Below are positions 34,101-42,159 of a stretch of DNA of 64,000 nt, one piece after another. Source of the DNA: Bacteroidales bacterium (GTDB lineage Bacteria; Bacteroidota; Bacteroidia; Bacteroidales; JAADJA01); the NCBI GenBank assembly GCA_020438105.1, contig JAGQVE010000009.1, positions 1 to 64,000 on the forward strand, written 5' to 3'. Both the position numbers and the translations under genes were made by a program. Position 1 is the first letter of the stretch. Every line of letters starts with the position of its first letter. The notes below the pieces were generated by a model that ran no database searches, was not told the origin of the DNA, and saw only the letters and a list, made by a program, of their open reading frames with translations.

Positions 34101-36066
34101 GACCGCTGCCATAAGAAACATTAAGCGCGCCGGAGCCATCACTCAGGTCGAGGTCGTCGGCCACGGGTGTTCCATCAACAGGCACCGGCAGGGATGCGCT
34201 TGTACCTGCATAAATGATATAAGCAACCGGAAGTTGTGATCCGGTGGCATCTGTCCAGCTAAGGTTCACAACTGTTGAACCGGCACTGGCGGAAAACAAG
34301 GTCGGATAATTGCTCGGTTCGGGATCAACTGTTGTTGTAGCATCAGCCGTTGGAGCAGTTCCATCGTTTTTATAGTCGATGTTGATTCCGCTGTTGGTGT
34401 AAGGATAGATTGAAAAATAGTAGGTGGTAGCTGCGTCGAGTCCGGAGAAAGTAACTTCTTCCTGTCCGTAAAGCACATTCAATGCACCATTGCCATCACT
34501 CAGATCGGCATCATTGGCCACCGGCGTTCCGTCAACCGGAACAGGCAGGGTTGAAGAGGTTGATGCGTAAACAATATATGCATCCGGTAATTGTGTACCT
34601 GTTGCATCATCCCAAAATAAATCTATAAATGTAGAGCCCGCATTGGCAACAAACCCTTGTGGATAGTTACTCGGTTCCGGGTCAATTGTAATATCTTCTT
34701 CCCCGGTTAGGGTGATATCATCCACCTCCCAGGTGGCGGCACTTGTGGTATTTGAAGTATATTTAAAGGCAATATGAACGGTGCCGTCGTATCCCGATAC
34801 GTCCACAATTCCTGATTCAGTCCATACCCATGAACCTGAAGAAGGAGTGAATGAGAGGCTTTCCCATGATGCATTGTTTGGATCACCTGTTCCACTGTAA
34901 TTCTCCGAAATCAAACATTCAAGAGCAGGACCGGTGTAGTTCATAGCCGTGTAAAAAACGAGACTCTCGTTTTGGTAGTTGTCAAAATCAAGGGCAGGTG
35001 AAACCAGCCAGTCTTCATTGTCGAGATAGCCACCATCATAACCACTCATTTGAGCACAGGCTGTCGAATTGATACCATAGGTATTATCCCTGTCCCAAAC
35101 CTGGTCGCCAATTACTGAAATAGCTTGCCAACTGCCCCAGCTTACGTCAAAATTTTCTGATTCAATAACAGTGAAGTTTGCAGTAGTAGCATTGGCTGAA
35201 GGAGCAGTTCCATCGGTTTTGTAATCAATATTGGCTCCTGAATTCGTGTACGGATATATAGCAAAATAATAAGTGGTATTTCCTAAAAGCGATGCAAAAT
35301 TCGCTGATTGGGTTCCATAAGTAATATTCAATGTGGCGGACCCGTCAGATAGATCCGGATCGTTAGCTACCGGAGTTCCATCAACAGGCATTGGCAGCGA
35401 ACCGTTATCGGCTGCATAAATAATATATCCCGAAGGCAGTTGTGATCCGGTAGCATCGGTCCATGTAAGATCAATGGCCAGGCCACTGGCATTGGCAGTA
35501 AATGCTGTGGGATAATTGGAAGGCTCAGGATTAACTATTACATCGCCGGTAAATTCGAAGTCGTCATAATATACCGTACCTCCGATATTTCCATCCTGGT
35601 TATAAACCCGAACTTCAAACTTAAATCCGTCGGCAGTGGCAGGTGCATTTAAAACAACATTAAACTGCTGCCATGCTGCATTGTCTTCCGAGTAAGTTGA
35701 AGGTCTTAATTCCGTTGCATTGTCGGGAAGGTTAGCACCTGCGGCTGTCCAATAAGCCCAGATCCTGGTTCTTGCATTGGGGTCGTTATCAAAATACCAA
35801 TAACTGATATTATATTCCTGACCCTCCTGAATTCCCCCGATCACTTGTTGAAAATCTTTAGTGGATGCATCCGAAGTGTGTCCTGCCGAAGAGGAGCCAC
35901 CGTGCACGGTGGTGGTCTCTTGCGTAATGTTTTCAGCTACGGTCCAGCCATCCGGCAAACCACCGGTCCATGATTCCAGATCTCCGTTAATTACTAAGTT
36001 TTGAGCGGTTAAGTTGCTCAGTACGAACAGCGTAGAAAGTGCTAAAAAAAGTATTCCTTTTCTCAT
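28105..36066 (-). CDS. Giant modular T9SS surface protein (9 FnIII-like, 8 choice-of-anchor J modules)
   Basis: A 2653-residue secreted protein. Signal peptide (to about residue 21), then a carbohydrate-binding-like module (NLVINGDLESWTGG onward). Nine fibronectin-III-like modules follow, each opening with PEPSNYPT-like residues and WTDATGSQLP. They are interleaved with eight choice-of-anchor-J (cleaved-adhesin/MAM-like) modules containing FDxSWGxW, MSGYxGG and NEDWLISP. The J modules begin near residues 304, 705, 989, 1275, 1557, 1840, 2125 and 2409. Two FnIII-like modules stand in tandem after the first J module. The C-terminus (about the last 75 residues, with VYPNPADDHI) is a type A T9SS sorting domain, so it is exported and anchored to the cell surface. 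An adhesive or glycan-binding role is likely by family, without a known ligand. Confidence 0.88.
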   Translation of the reverse strand: MRKGILFLALSTLFVLSNLTAQNLVINGDLESWTGGLPDGWTVAENITQETTTVHGGSSSAGHTSDASTKDFQQVIGGIQEGQEYNISYWYFDNDPNARTRIWAYWTAAGANLPDNATELRPSTYSEDNAAWQQFNVVLNAPATADGFKFEVRVYNQDGNIGGTVYYDDFEFTGDVIVNPEPSNYPTAFTANASGLAIDLTWTDATGSQLPSGYIIYAADNGSLPMPVDGTPVANDPDLSDGSATLNITYGTQSANFASLLGNTTYYFAIYPYTNSGANIDYKTDGTAPSANATTANFTVIESENFDVSWGSWQAISVIGDQVWDRDNTYGINSTACAQMSGYDGGYLDNEDWLVSPALDFDNYQNESLVFYTAMNYTGPALECLISENYSGTGDPNNASWESLSFTPSSGSWVWTESGIVDVSGYDGTVHIAFKYTSNTTSAATWEVDDITLTGEEDITIDPEPSNYPQGFVANAGSTFIDLFWDDATGTQLPDAYIVYASTSSTLPVPVDGTPVANDADLSDGNGALNVLYGQEEVTFSGLDAATTYYFSIYPYTNSGINIDYKNDGTAPTADATTTVDPEPSNYPTLFSASAGSTVVNLSWTDATGSQLPVAYIIYAGTSASLPVPVDGTPVADDLDLSDGSGALNVSYGSGQASFGGLESSVTYYFSIYPYSNSGATIDYKNDGTAPTANASTTYSPIIVDETFDDSWGGWNPVSVIGAQIWDRNNTYGIDNTPCARMSGFSGAAIQNEDWLISPSINMNIYETVIMTFFTAKNYDGDDLQLKVSTDYSGTGDPNVANWSDLDFTPSAGSWEWTESGDVDLSGYNGSSVYVAFLYTCDNVASATWEVDNILIEEIVTLPEPTNYPTAFSAEASGTTVNLSWTDATGTQLPEAYIIMAGTSASLAVPADGTPVADDTDLSDGSGALNVAYGEGMAAFSGLQAATTYYFSIYPYTNGGAIINYKNDGTAPAANATTANVQVVTIEYENFDASWGNWTPLSVVGAQEWNRDNTYGINNSPCASMSGYDGGYVANEDWLISPAINMDNYENEKLTFYNAFNYSGPDLELMVSENYSGSGDPNAATWTSLPYTKSPGTWTWTLSGEINLSGFSGSAVYIAFKYTSSSTAAKTWELDEILITGEEEATIDPEPSNYPTAFDADATSTTIDLSWIDATGTQLPDAYIIFVGTSASLPTPVDGTAVADDLDLSDGAGALNVDFNVGQASFTGLTPQTTYYFAIYSYSNAGIYVDYKTDGTAPTAQATTTYSPVIIEQNFDLSWGGWSPISVTGAQQWSRDNTYGIDGTPCARMSGFSGGAVVNEDWLVSPAINMNNYEVVIMTFFTALNYDGENLELKISTDYSGSGDPNAANWTDLNYNLSPGSWEWTHSGEVDLSAYNGSAVYVAFKYISDATAAATWEVDNILIEQVITNPEPSNYPTAFEAMSSGTSIDLTWTDATGAQLPEAYVIIAGTTSNLAVPVDGTPIADDTDLSDGSGALNISYGQEDATFSSLEASSIYYFAIYPYSNSGSSIDYKNDGTAPAANATTANVQIVTIEYENFDVSWGNWTTVSVTGDQVWDRNNTYGINNTACAQMSGYDGGNFANEDWLISPAMNFDVYENEKLTFYNAYNYSGPDLELMVSEDYSGSGDPNAANWTSMSYTKSPGSWTWTLSGIVDLSDFSGSTVYVGFKFTSTTSGSKTWEIDEIMITGEEESVVVGEPTNYPTQFGAGAAGTSIILSWVDATGDQLPDSYLILAGTDNSLPMPADGTPVANDTDLSDGNGALNIAYGLENATFSGLNQATTYYFAIYPYTNSGVNTDYKNDGTAPATDATTGISPVIEYQNFDNGFDDWFIYSVTGSQEWQVDPGYGFPNPPCARMNGYSGGPVANDDWLISPSMNLGDYEDVIMTFYNAKNYDGPDMEVKISEDYSGSGDPTQATWTDLTYEKSTGFFEWIESGEIDLSQYNGSSVHVAFRYTSTDSQSSTWEVDEILIKSSIVLPEPTNYPTNFSADGNGSSILVTWTDATGSQIPENYVVYGSTDPSLPVPVDGILVTNDTDLSDGYAAVNVAYGEKEVGFGSLPPNTTFYFTIYPYTNIGTDIDYKTDGTPPADNASSGNVTVVAIEYQNFNDSWGDWTPISVIGEQVWDRDNTYGPDFSPCAQMSGYDSGNFENEDWLVSPALDLDAYTNEKISFMNAKNYSGPDLQLMVSENYGGSGDPNQATWTSLPYTMSGGSWSWVNSSDVSLNEFSGSAVYVAFKFTSSSTSSATWELDEITITGEEEYVVQPEPTNYPASFTATGSGNIVKTTWTDATGAQLPDGYVIFASKEDNLPVTQDGLPVQLDTDLSDGQATVIVEYGNGDYTFNTGLENFTTYYFSIYPFTNFGPDINYKNDGTAPTSSAQTTAVQLVTILEEGFDSDWGGWTPLSVIGDEEWDRSNSFGLNGTACAQMSGYNGGNFQNEDWLISPALDLSLYINEKISFYNVKNYSGADLELMISTDYAGEGDPNQANWTQLSYTMSPGGSWDFYYSGDVDLSAYESTSAYVAFLYTSTSSSGATWELDNILITGEIEIGIDENNLANMLNVYPNPADDHIVVEMNNDNYDQIMIFDNTGNAVRTESVEGLKVQIDLSGLKPGLYFIQVRSNGTLPSVVKKVIIQ

Positions 36067-36152
36067 TATTAATAAAGAATTTTTTGGTTACAAAAAGCTT
36101 GTAAAATTAATAGTTTCGGTGGTATTGACTTTAATTATTTTTTAACAGATTG

Positions 36153-37955
36153 TTAACCTTTTCTGAGGTAAAAAATATCAAAATGACCATTTGGCAAAAG
36201 AAATGGTTTTTTGTCAATGTTCCATATATAAATCACAATATTTTGGGCTTTTTCAGGAAGCTCCGGTAAATAGAGGGCATTGAGGAAAGATTTCTCGGGA
36301 TCTGACCAATCGGTACGATACCAGTCGAATTGGGTAAATTCATATAGCAAGGAGTTGTTTTGATCATCCTGCACATCGGCTACAATTCGGCCGTGAAACG
36401 GGCTTTTCTCAGAAGATAGTTTCAAGTTAAAGTCAATATAAAGTGCCTTGCCTGCCAATGAATCTATCGGTCCACGGTACAGTTCAAAAAACGCTGATGC
36501 TTGCGGCTCGTTTTTTTGAATATCGTCTTTACTGAAAACTGGAATTCTGGTAAGTTGATTTTTTCGTTTCAGTAAGGCAAATCCCGTTCTTTGATCGCCA
36601 TCAATTGAGTCGTAAGCTGTGCGCCATTCCGGATATTCACCCAGGTTTACTATTTGGTAATCTCCATTCATGGAAGGGTAATCCTCAAAAAAGATACGGC
36701 TTAAAGGTGTTTCGTTTCTAAAATTCATGTAAAGCCAGCGCATTAACCGCCCCTGATATCCCTGCACAATCAATGGGTATTCACTTTTACCCTGATCTTC
36801 AGCTACCGTTATGTGAAATCTTTCCGGTATCGCCTGGTTTTCCATGGATGACCAGCTGAGGTTCATATGGGAAATAAAGTGGATCGGGAAAAACAGGAAT
36901 GGTAAAGCCGGGATCAGGTTTAAATAAGGCTTTTTAAATTTTATCGCATCCAGACTGAAAAATACACTTCCCACCAGCCAGGGATAAAGGAATAAGCCGG
37001 TTCGGTCTTCGGGGTAGTTGGTGCCGAATATTTTGTGCTCAAGGTAATAAGCGATGATGTTTCCAGTTAGCAAACACAAAAAGAACCACTGGGGCTCAAA
37101 CAGGTTTTTATATTGCTTTTTGGGTAATTTTTTGATTTGGACAAAAATGAAAGCACCTGCAGAAATTAAAAAAAGCAAAAGCGCCAAATAAACAAAAACA
37201 GGTGAATCTGATCCGGTTAATAACCTGCTTAACGTTGCAACACTCACCTGGATAAATCCATCCGGTTTTCCGTAATAGAGTTCTCCTTCGGCCTGAATCT
37301 TAAATAGCAAAAGGATCATTAATATAATAGGTATTATACCAAACAGAATAATTATTGCGGATTTGGATACCTTTGAGCTTTGCTTCTGAAAAAGAAGGAT
37401 TAACATCAGTTCTCCAACCAGCAGGATAAAGGAGTTCATGATGGTGAGGTTGGCATAGGTTGCCAGTGAGAGTAAAATCAATGCCAGAAAATAATGTTTG
37501 GTTTTGTGGGTATCATGCGCAAGCATCACGAACCAAACGCCGGCAATTACCAGTCCCATCGACATGCCATAACCCCGACCCGTACCGAAAAATTCAAAAA
37601 AGTTATGGGCAAACAACATGCTGATCAGAAACCCCCATTTTAAAAACGGGTTTGAAATTTTACCCGAGATTTTCCATACAAAAAAGAAATAGATCGGGAA
37701 AAAGATCACATTCGGGAGCTTAAGGGCAATAGGGGAGGAGCCGAACAATTCATAACTCCCAAGCATTAAAAGTGAGTTTAGGAAATGGTTATTCGCCGAC
37801 CACTCGGAATAATAAGGAAAAACCTGGTGGATATGCACATATCTGAAAAAGGTGGCAATGGAGTCGTGCAGCATGGGAACATACATTGCCCGGAGCAGCA
37901 GGTAGATCATCAATCCTGCGAAAAGAACCAGGGCTATGTATTTTTCTATTTTCAC
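36153..37955 (-). CDS. Multi-pass membrane protein, GT-C glycosyltransferase-like
   Basis: A 600-residue protein with about ten hydrophobic segments in its first 370 residues and a soluble C-terminal part of about 230 residues. The first external loop has MLHDSIATFFRYVH with an aspartate at the place of the catalytic acid in GT-C/GT39 enzymes, followed by HFLNSLLMLGSYELFG, a common pattern for ArnT/GT39-like proteins. It could move sugars from a lipid carrier to protein or lipid, but donor and target are unknown. It lies 86 bp upstream of the giant surface protein in the same direction and might glycosylate exported proteins; that link is speculative. Confidence 0.65.
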   Translation of the reverse strand: MKIEKYIALVLFAGLMIYLLLRAMYVPMLHDSIATFFRYVHIHQVFPYYSEWSANNHFLNSLLMLGSYELFGSSPIALKLPNVIFFPIYFFFVWKISGKISNPFLKWGFLISMLFAHNFFEFFGTGRGYGMSMGLVIAGVWFVMLAHDTHKTKHYFLALILLSLATYANLTIMNSFILLVGELMLILLFQKQSSKVSKSAIIILFGIIPIILMILLLFKIQAEGELYYGKPDGFIQVSVATLSRLLTGSDSPVFVYLALLLFLISAGAFIFVQIKKLPKKQYKNLFEPQWFFLCLLTGNIIAYYLEHKIFGTNYPEDRTGLFLYPWLVGSVFFSLDAIKFKKPYLNLIPALPFLFFPIHFISHMNLSWSSMENQAIPERFHITVAEDQGKSEYPLIVQGYQGRLMRWLYMNFRNETPLSRIFFEDYPSMNGDYQIVNLGEYPEWRTAYDSIDGDQRTGFALLKRKNQLTRIPVFSKDDIQKNEPQASAFFELYRGPIDSLAGKALYIDFNLKLSSEKSPFHGRIVADVQDDQNNSLLYEFTQFDWYRTDWSDPEKSFLNALYLPELPEKAQNIVIYIWNIDKKPFLLPNGHFDIFYLRKG

Positions 37956-37972
37956 ACGACGGAGGTAGGTTT

Positions 37973-38082
37973 GGGGTTCAGGGTTCAGGGTTCAGGGTTC
38001 AGAGTTTAGAGTTCAGAGTTGGGAGTTCAGAGTTCTGATTGATTACCTTTCAACCCAGAACCCAGAACCCTGAACTCAGAAC
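37973..38082. repeat. Inverted pair of 7-nt tandem repeats (GGGTTCA-type)
   Basis: From 37973 a run of GGGTTCA units drifts to GAGTTCA units up to about 38036; from 38051 to 38082 the reverse complement follows (CCCAGAACCCAGAACCCTGA). The two halves could pair as a long hairpin between the aldolase and GT-C-like genes, acting as a terminator or processing site. Confidence 0.7.
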
Positions 38083-38088
38083 GTTTTC

Positions 38089-39168
38089 TTAATTCCTGTC
38101 AATGTTATTCAAATCGTCGAAAGCAACTTTCAACCTTTCAATCATGCCAACCTCGCCTTCACGGAGCCATTTCCGCGGGTCGTAGTGTTTTTTGTTGGGT
38201 TTGTCGTCGCCTTCGGGGTTGCCGATCTGGCCCTGCAGGTAGTCGTGGTATTTGGCCTCGTATGCGCGAACGCCATCCCATGCTGCCCACTGGGTATCGG
38301 TATCAATGTTCATTTTGATAACACCATAAGAAATAGCTTCGCGAATCTCTGCATGACTTGATCCTGAACCGCCATGGAATACGAAGTTCACCGGTTTGTC
38401 AACGGTGTTGTATTTCTTTTGAATGTATTCCTGGGAGTTTTTCAGGATGATGGGCTGCAACTTAACATTGCCCGGTTTGTACACACCATGCACGTTTCCG
38501 AAAGCAGCCGCCACGGTAAAATTATCGCTGATCTTGCTTAATTCTTCATAAGCATAAGCAACTTCTTCGGGCTGAGTATATAATTTAGAGCTGTCAACAT
38601 CTGAATTATCCACACCATCTTCTTCACCACCTGTTACACCGAGTTCAATTTCGAGGGTCATCCCGATCTTGCTCATGCGCTCCAGGTATTTTTTCGAAAT
38701 TTCAATATTCTCTTCAATGGGTTCTTCCGAAAGGTCGAGCATATGTGAGCTGAAAAGCGGCTTCCCGAATTCTTTGAAATGTTTTTCACCGGCATCCAGC
38801 AAACCATCGATCCAGGGGAGTAATTTTTTAGCAGCATGATCGGTGTGTAAAATTACCGCAACACCATACAATTCGGCCATTTTATGAACATGTAAAGCAC
38901 CCGAAATGGCACCTGCAATAGCAGCTTGTTCGTTTTCGTTGGAAAGGCCTTTGCCAGCATAAAAAGCAGCACCGCCATTTGAGAACTGAATGATCACCGG
39001 AGAATTCACTTTCTTCGCGGCTTCCAAAACTGCATTTACCGAGTTAGTCCCCACAACATTCACTGCGGGTAATGCAAAATGATTTCTTTTGGCAATTTCA
39101 AAAACTTTCTTTACATCGTTTCCGGTAATTACGCCCGGTTTCACGTGATCTAAAACTTTTTCAGACAT
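38089..39168 (-). CDS. fbaA: Class II fructose-bisphosphate aldolase
   Basis: A 359-residue zinc-dependent aldolase cleaving fructose 1,6-bisphosphate into dihydroxyacetone phosphate and glyceraldehyde 3-phosphate. It carries the active-site and zinc motif LHTDHAAKKLLPW near residue 107, an acidic glycine-rich segment (TGGEEDGVDN) near 180, and the phosphate-binding FHGGSGSSHAEIREA near 264. Length matches the E. coli FbaA type (359 aa). On the minus strand TAATTTTG at 39214-39207 fits the -7 consensus, placing the transcript start about 30 nt before the ATG. Confidence 0.95.
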   Translation of the reverse strand: MSEKVLDHVKPGVITGNDVKKVFEIAKRNHFALPAVNVVGTNSVNAVLEAAKKVNSPVIIQFSNGGAAFYAGKGLSNENEQAAIAGAISGALHVHKMAELYGVAVILHTDHAAKKLLPWIDGLLDAGEKHFKEFGKPLFSSHMLDLSEEPIEENIEISKKYLERMSKIGMTLEIELGVTGGEEDGVDNSDVDSSKLYTQPEEVAYAYEELSKISDNFTVAAAFGNVHGVYKPGNVKLQPIILKNSQEYIQKKYNTVDKPVNFVFHGGSGSSHAEIREAISYGVIKMNIDTDTQWAAWDGVRAYEAKYHDYLQGQIGNPEGDDKPNKKHYDPRKWLREGEVGMIERLKVAFDDLNNIDRN

Positions 39169-39336
39169 ATCTTTATGATTTAATTTTATGACTTATTCCA
39201 GGCTGGCAAAATTAGCCAAAATGAACGTACACTTATTAATTTTATCTTAAATTGTGTTAAGTCGATAGCTACGCTAAAAATCATTATTTTAATTGTTTGG
39301 GTGTGAATTTTAAAATGCCGGGCAACAATTTTCAGG

Positions 39337-39344
39337 TATTTTTG
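39337..39344 (+). promoter_or_regulatory. -7 box of the VPS10/BNR protein gene
   Basis: TATTTTTG fits TAnnTTTG, 32 nt upstream of the ATG at 39376. Confidence 0.4.
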
Positions 39345-39375
39345 TCTATTCAAAAAATAATACAATTTTATATCG

Positions 39376-41862
39376 ATGAAATTTACCAGGAAAGTTATAG
39401 CGCTTCTTTTTCTTGCATTGGCAGGAATTTCAGCAATTCTTATTATCAATCCATTTGAAAAATCAACCGGATTTACTCCGCCTCAGTTGTTTCCCGGCGA
39501 TTACCTTGCCCAACAAAGGATGTATCCTTATGATGAAATCAATTTGGATGTTTACAAAACAGAGATGAAAAAAGCTGCCGAATTGAAGCAACAGAAGGCA
39601 AGTTTAACCTACACGTGGGAGTTTGCCGGGCCGACAAATATTGGTGGCCGGATTACCGATATTGAAATTCATCCCGATGAGCCCGAAACGATCTATATCG
39701 GAGCATCCACAGGTGGCGTTTGGAAATCGACCGACATGGGTGCCAGTTGGGAATACAAATTTGAAGGCGCCAATTTGATCTCGGTTGGGGATATTGCCAT
39801 CGATCCTGAAGATAAAAATACAATATACGCTGGCACAGCAGAGGCTAACAATGCCAGTTACAGTTTTATCGGGGATGGGATTTATAAATCGACCGATGCC
39901 GGTGAAACCTGGCAAAATATTGGACTTGAGAATTCTGCTTATATAAGCCGCATTGTAATTGACCACAGCAATTCACAAAGAATTTGGGTGGCTGCCAACG
40001 GTAATTTATTCACCCCTGATTCGGAAAGAGGTATTTACCGGAGCGAAGATGGTGGTATGAATTGGGAAAAGGTATTGTTTGTAAATGACTCAACATCGGC
40101 GACTGAAATCGTGCAGCATCCGACCAACCCGGATATTCTTTACGCAGGCATGTGGGAACGTATGCGCGGCCTCACTTACCGGCATTCATTCGGACTGGGA
40201 ACCGGCGTTTATAAGAGCACCGATGGCGGCGATACCTGGACCGAACTAACCAACGGATTGCCTTTTAATGAGGATGCCGGCAGGGTTGGGCTCAGCATTG
40301 CCAAATCGAACCCGGATGTAATATACGCCTTTTATGATATGCCCGACTATGAGGTGAATGTTTATAAAACAACCGATGGCGGGGATTCGTGGACCCAGAC
40401 CAATGACAATGCCCTTGACGAGATGAATTCTAATTTTGGCTGGTATTTTGGGCAGGTGCGGGTACACCCGGAGGATGAAGATATGGTGTTTGTCATGGGC
40501 GTTGGCTTTTTCAGGACTTCCAATGGCGGCGCAAGCTGGATGGATATCGGAAGCTGGGATGTTCATGTGGATCATCATGCTATGTGTTTTGATAAGACCA
40601 ACGGACGAATTTACCTGGGGAATGATGGCGGATTGTACGTTTCAAGCAACAATGGAAGTAGCTGGACCCACATCAATAACCTTCCCTTTACACAGTTTTA
40701 TGCAATTGATATTGACTATAATAATCCGCAACGAATTATTGGAGGTACGCAGGACAACAACACCATCATAACCTACGATGGTGCCGTTGATAACTGGGAT
40801 CGCATCCTGGGTGGAGATGGCATGTATTGTTTGATTGATTATAGCAATCCAAATACCATGTATGCCGAATACCAGTGGGGAAATCTGCACAAATCGACCA
40901 ATGGCGGCGACAATTTTGACTATATCGCCTGGAGCTGGTCGGATGACCGGGTAAACTGGGCTGCTCCCCTTGCCATGGATCCTGAAAACCCGCAGGTGCT
41001 CTATTTCGGAACCTATCGTGTTTGGAAATCGACGAATGGCGGAAACAGCTGGAACGATGTGAGCGGTGACATCACAAAGGGAGTTGATCAGTATTTTCAT
41101 ACCATTGCCACCATTCATGTATCACCGGTCAATAATAATATTGTAGTAGCAGGTACCGGCGACGGACTGATCCATGTTTCGGAAAATGCAGGCCTCTCAT
41201 GGACCAATATCACCAATGGCATCCCTGATCGCTGGGTTACGCGTGTATTGTGTGATCCTGTTGATGAAAATACAATTTACGCCACCGTAAGTGGTTTCCG
41301 TTGGGACGAATACATTCCGCATGTTTTAAAATCGACCGATCTTGGACAAAGCTGGACGGATATCAGCAGCAATCTGCCGGGCATTCCAGTGGCGGATATC
41401 GTTGTTGATCCCGATCATCCGGGATATTTGTATGTGGCAACGGATGCTGGTGTATTCTTCTCAAACAACGATGGTATCTCCTGGGAAAGTTTGAACGAAG
41501 GCATTCATGGTGTTCCAACCATGACCCTGAAAATTCACAATCCAACCCGTACGCTGGTTGCCGGAACGCATGGATTATCGGCCTTCAGACTGAATATGGA
41601 TGACCTGGTAACCGGAACAGCAATAGCTGAAAATAATCAACCGCAATATAAGGTGTACCCCAATCCATTTACCGATAAAATAAAAGTAGCGGGAAGTCTC
41701 AATAATATAGAAGTCGCCTTATACACGCTTGATGGAAAGCTAATTGCAGATGCAGATGCAAATGGGGAAATTGAAACTATAAATCTTCCAAAAGGAACAT
41801 ACGTTTTGGAAATTCAACAGAAGGGAAAAATTATACAAACGGATAAGCTTATAAAGAATTAA
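39376..41862 (+). CDS. Secreted VPS10/BNR-repeat (sortilin-like) protein with T9SS sorting domain
   Basis: An 828-residue protein. After an N-terminal signal/anchor segment (FTRKVIALLFLALAGISAIL) it contains a beta-propeller of sortilin/BNR type. GPTNIGGRITDIEIHP near residue 80 opens it, and Asp-box-like words recur many times (WKSTDMGASW, YKSTDAGETW, YKTTDGGDSW, WKSTNGGNSW). The C-terminal 75 residues, beginning YKVYPNPFTDKIK, form a type A T9SS sorting domain. Related proteins are often annotated as glycosyl hydrolases, but no catalytic residues can be assigned; the propeller resembles the metalloprotease-associated and photosynthesis-type BNR proteins. It is probably cell-surface or released. 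Confidence 0.85.
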   Translation: MKFTRKVIALLFLALAGISAILIINPFEKSTGFTPPQLFPGDYLAQQRMYPYDEINLDVYKTEMKKAAELKQQKASLTYTWEFAGPTNIGGRITDIEIHPDEPETIYIGASTGGVWKSTDMGASWEYKFEGANLISVGDIAIDPEDKNTIYAGTAEANNASYSFIGDGIYKSTDAGETWQNIGLENSAYISRIVIDHSNSQRIWVAANGNLFTPDSERGIYRSEDGGMNWEKVLFVNDSTSATEIVQHPTNPDILYAGMWERMRGLTYRHSFGLGTGVYKSTDGGDTWTELTNGLPFNEDAGRVGLSIAKSNPDVIYAFYDMPDYEVNVYKTTDGGDSWTQTNDNALDEMNSNFGWYFGQVRVHPEDEDMVFVMGVGFFRTSNGGASWMDIGSWDVHVDHHAMCFDKTNGRIYLGNDGGLYVSSNNGSSWTHINNLPFTQFYAIDIDYNNPQRIIGGTQDNNTIITYDGAVDNWDRILGGDGMYCLIDYSNPNTMYAEYQWGNLHKSTNGGDNFDYIAWSWSDDRVNWAAPLAMDPENPQVLYFGTYRVWKSTNGGNSWNDVSGDITKGVDQYFHTIATIHVSPVNNNIVVAGTGDGLIHVSENAGLSWTNITNGIPDRWVTRVLCDPVDENTIYATVSGFRWDEYIPHVLKSTDLGQSWTDISSNLPGIPVADIVVDPDHPGYLYVATDAGVFFSNNDGISWESLNEGIHGVPTMTLKIHNPTRTLVAGTHGLSAFRLNMDDLVTGTAIAENNQPQYKVYPNPFTDKIKVAGSLNNIEVALYTLDGKLIADADANGEIETINLPKGTYVLEIQQKGKIIQTDKLIKN

Positions 41863-41958
41863 TAATTATTACTTTTGCCAGCTGATTGGATTTTGGTGCA
41901 GATTACAAAAGGGTTATAAGTATCCCAAATCTTAAATTTACATTCAGAAATTTATATT

Positions 41959-42031
41959 GGTCCCGTAGTTTAACTGGATAAAACTCAAGATTCCGGTTCT
42001 TGCGCTGGGGGTTCGAGTCCTCCCGGGATCA
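41959..42031 (+). tRNA. tRNA-Arg (anticodon CCG)
   Basis: A 73-nt cloverleaf: acceptor GGTCCCG with CGGGATC, D stem GTTT/AAAC, anticodon stem CAAGA/TCTTG with loop TTCCGGT (anticodon CCG), and T arm GGGGG-TTCGAGT-CCTCC with discriminator A at 42031. CCA is not encoded. Reads CGG arginine codons. A terminator follows at once. Confidence 0.95.
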
Positions 42032-42034
42032 CTT

Positions 42035-42058
42035 AAAAAGCCGCTTTTGCGGCTTTTT
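42035..42058 (+). terminator. Terminator of tRNA-Arg
   Basis: AAAAAGCCGC, loop TTTT, GCGGCTTTTT: a 10-bp stem, 4 nt after the tRNA. Its symmetry lets it work in both directions. Confidence 0.85.
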
Positions 42059-42113
42059 GTGATAAAGGAGGACGAGAAGTTTATCCCGATCGGCGCGTTA
42101 GCGCAGCATCGGG

Positions 42114-42131
42114 GAGTCCTCCCGGGATCAC
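42114..42131 (+). repeat. Direct repeat of the tRNA-Arg 3' end
   Basis: GAGTCCTCCCGGGATCAC is identical to 42015-42032 in the tRNA, 99 bp further along. Such copies mark attachment sites or target duplications of elements entering tRNA genes. A more degenerate third copy (CGGGAAGTCTT) follows near 42200. Confidence 0.75.
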
Positions 42132-42133
42132 AG

Positions 42134-42159
42134 AAAAGCTCAGCGAAAGCTGGGCTTTT
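42134..42159 (+). terminator. Second terminator-like hairpin after the tRNA tail copy
   Basis: AAAAGCTCAGC, loop GAAA, GCTGGGCTTTT with one T-G pair, then a further T. It follows the tail copy just as the first terminator follows the tRNA. Confidence 0.65.

Noticed and set aside
28105-36066. Long DNA repeats with period of about 850 bp
   Set aside because: Explained by the repeated FnIII and J protein modules in one frame; not an independent repeat element.
42114-42131. Second tRNA gene
   Set aside because: Only the 3' tail of tRNA-Arg is present; no acceptor 5' strand, D arm or anticodon arm precedes it.
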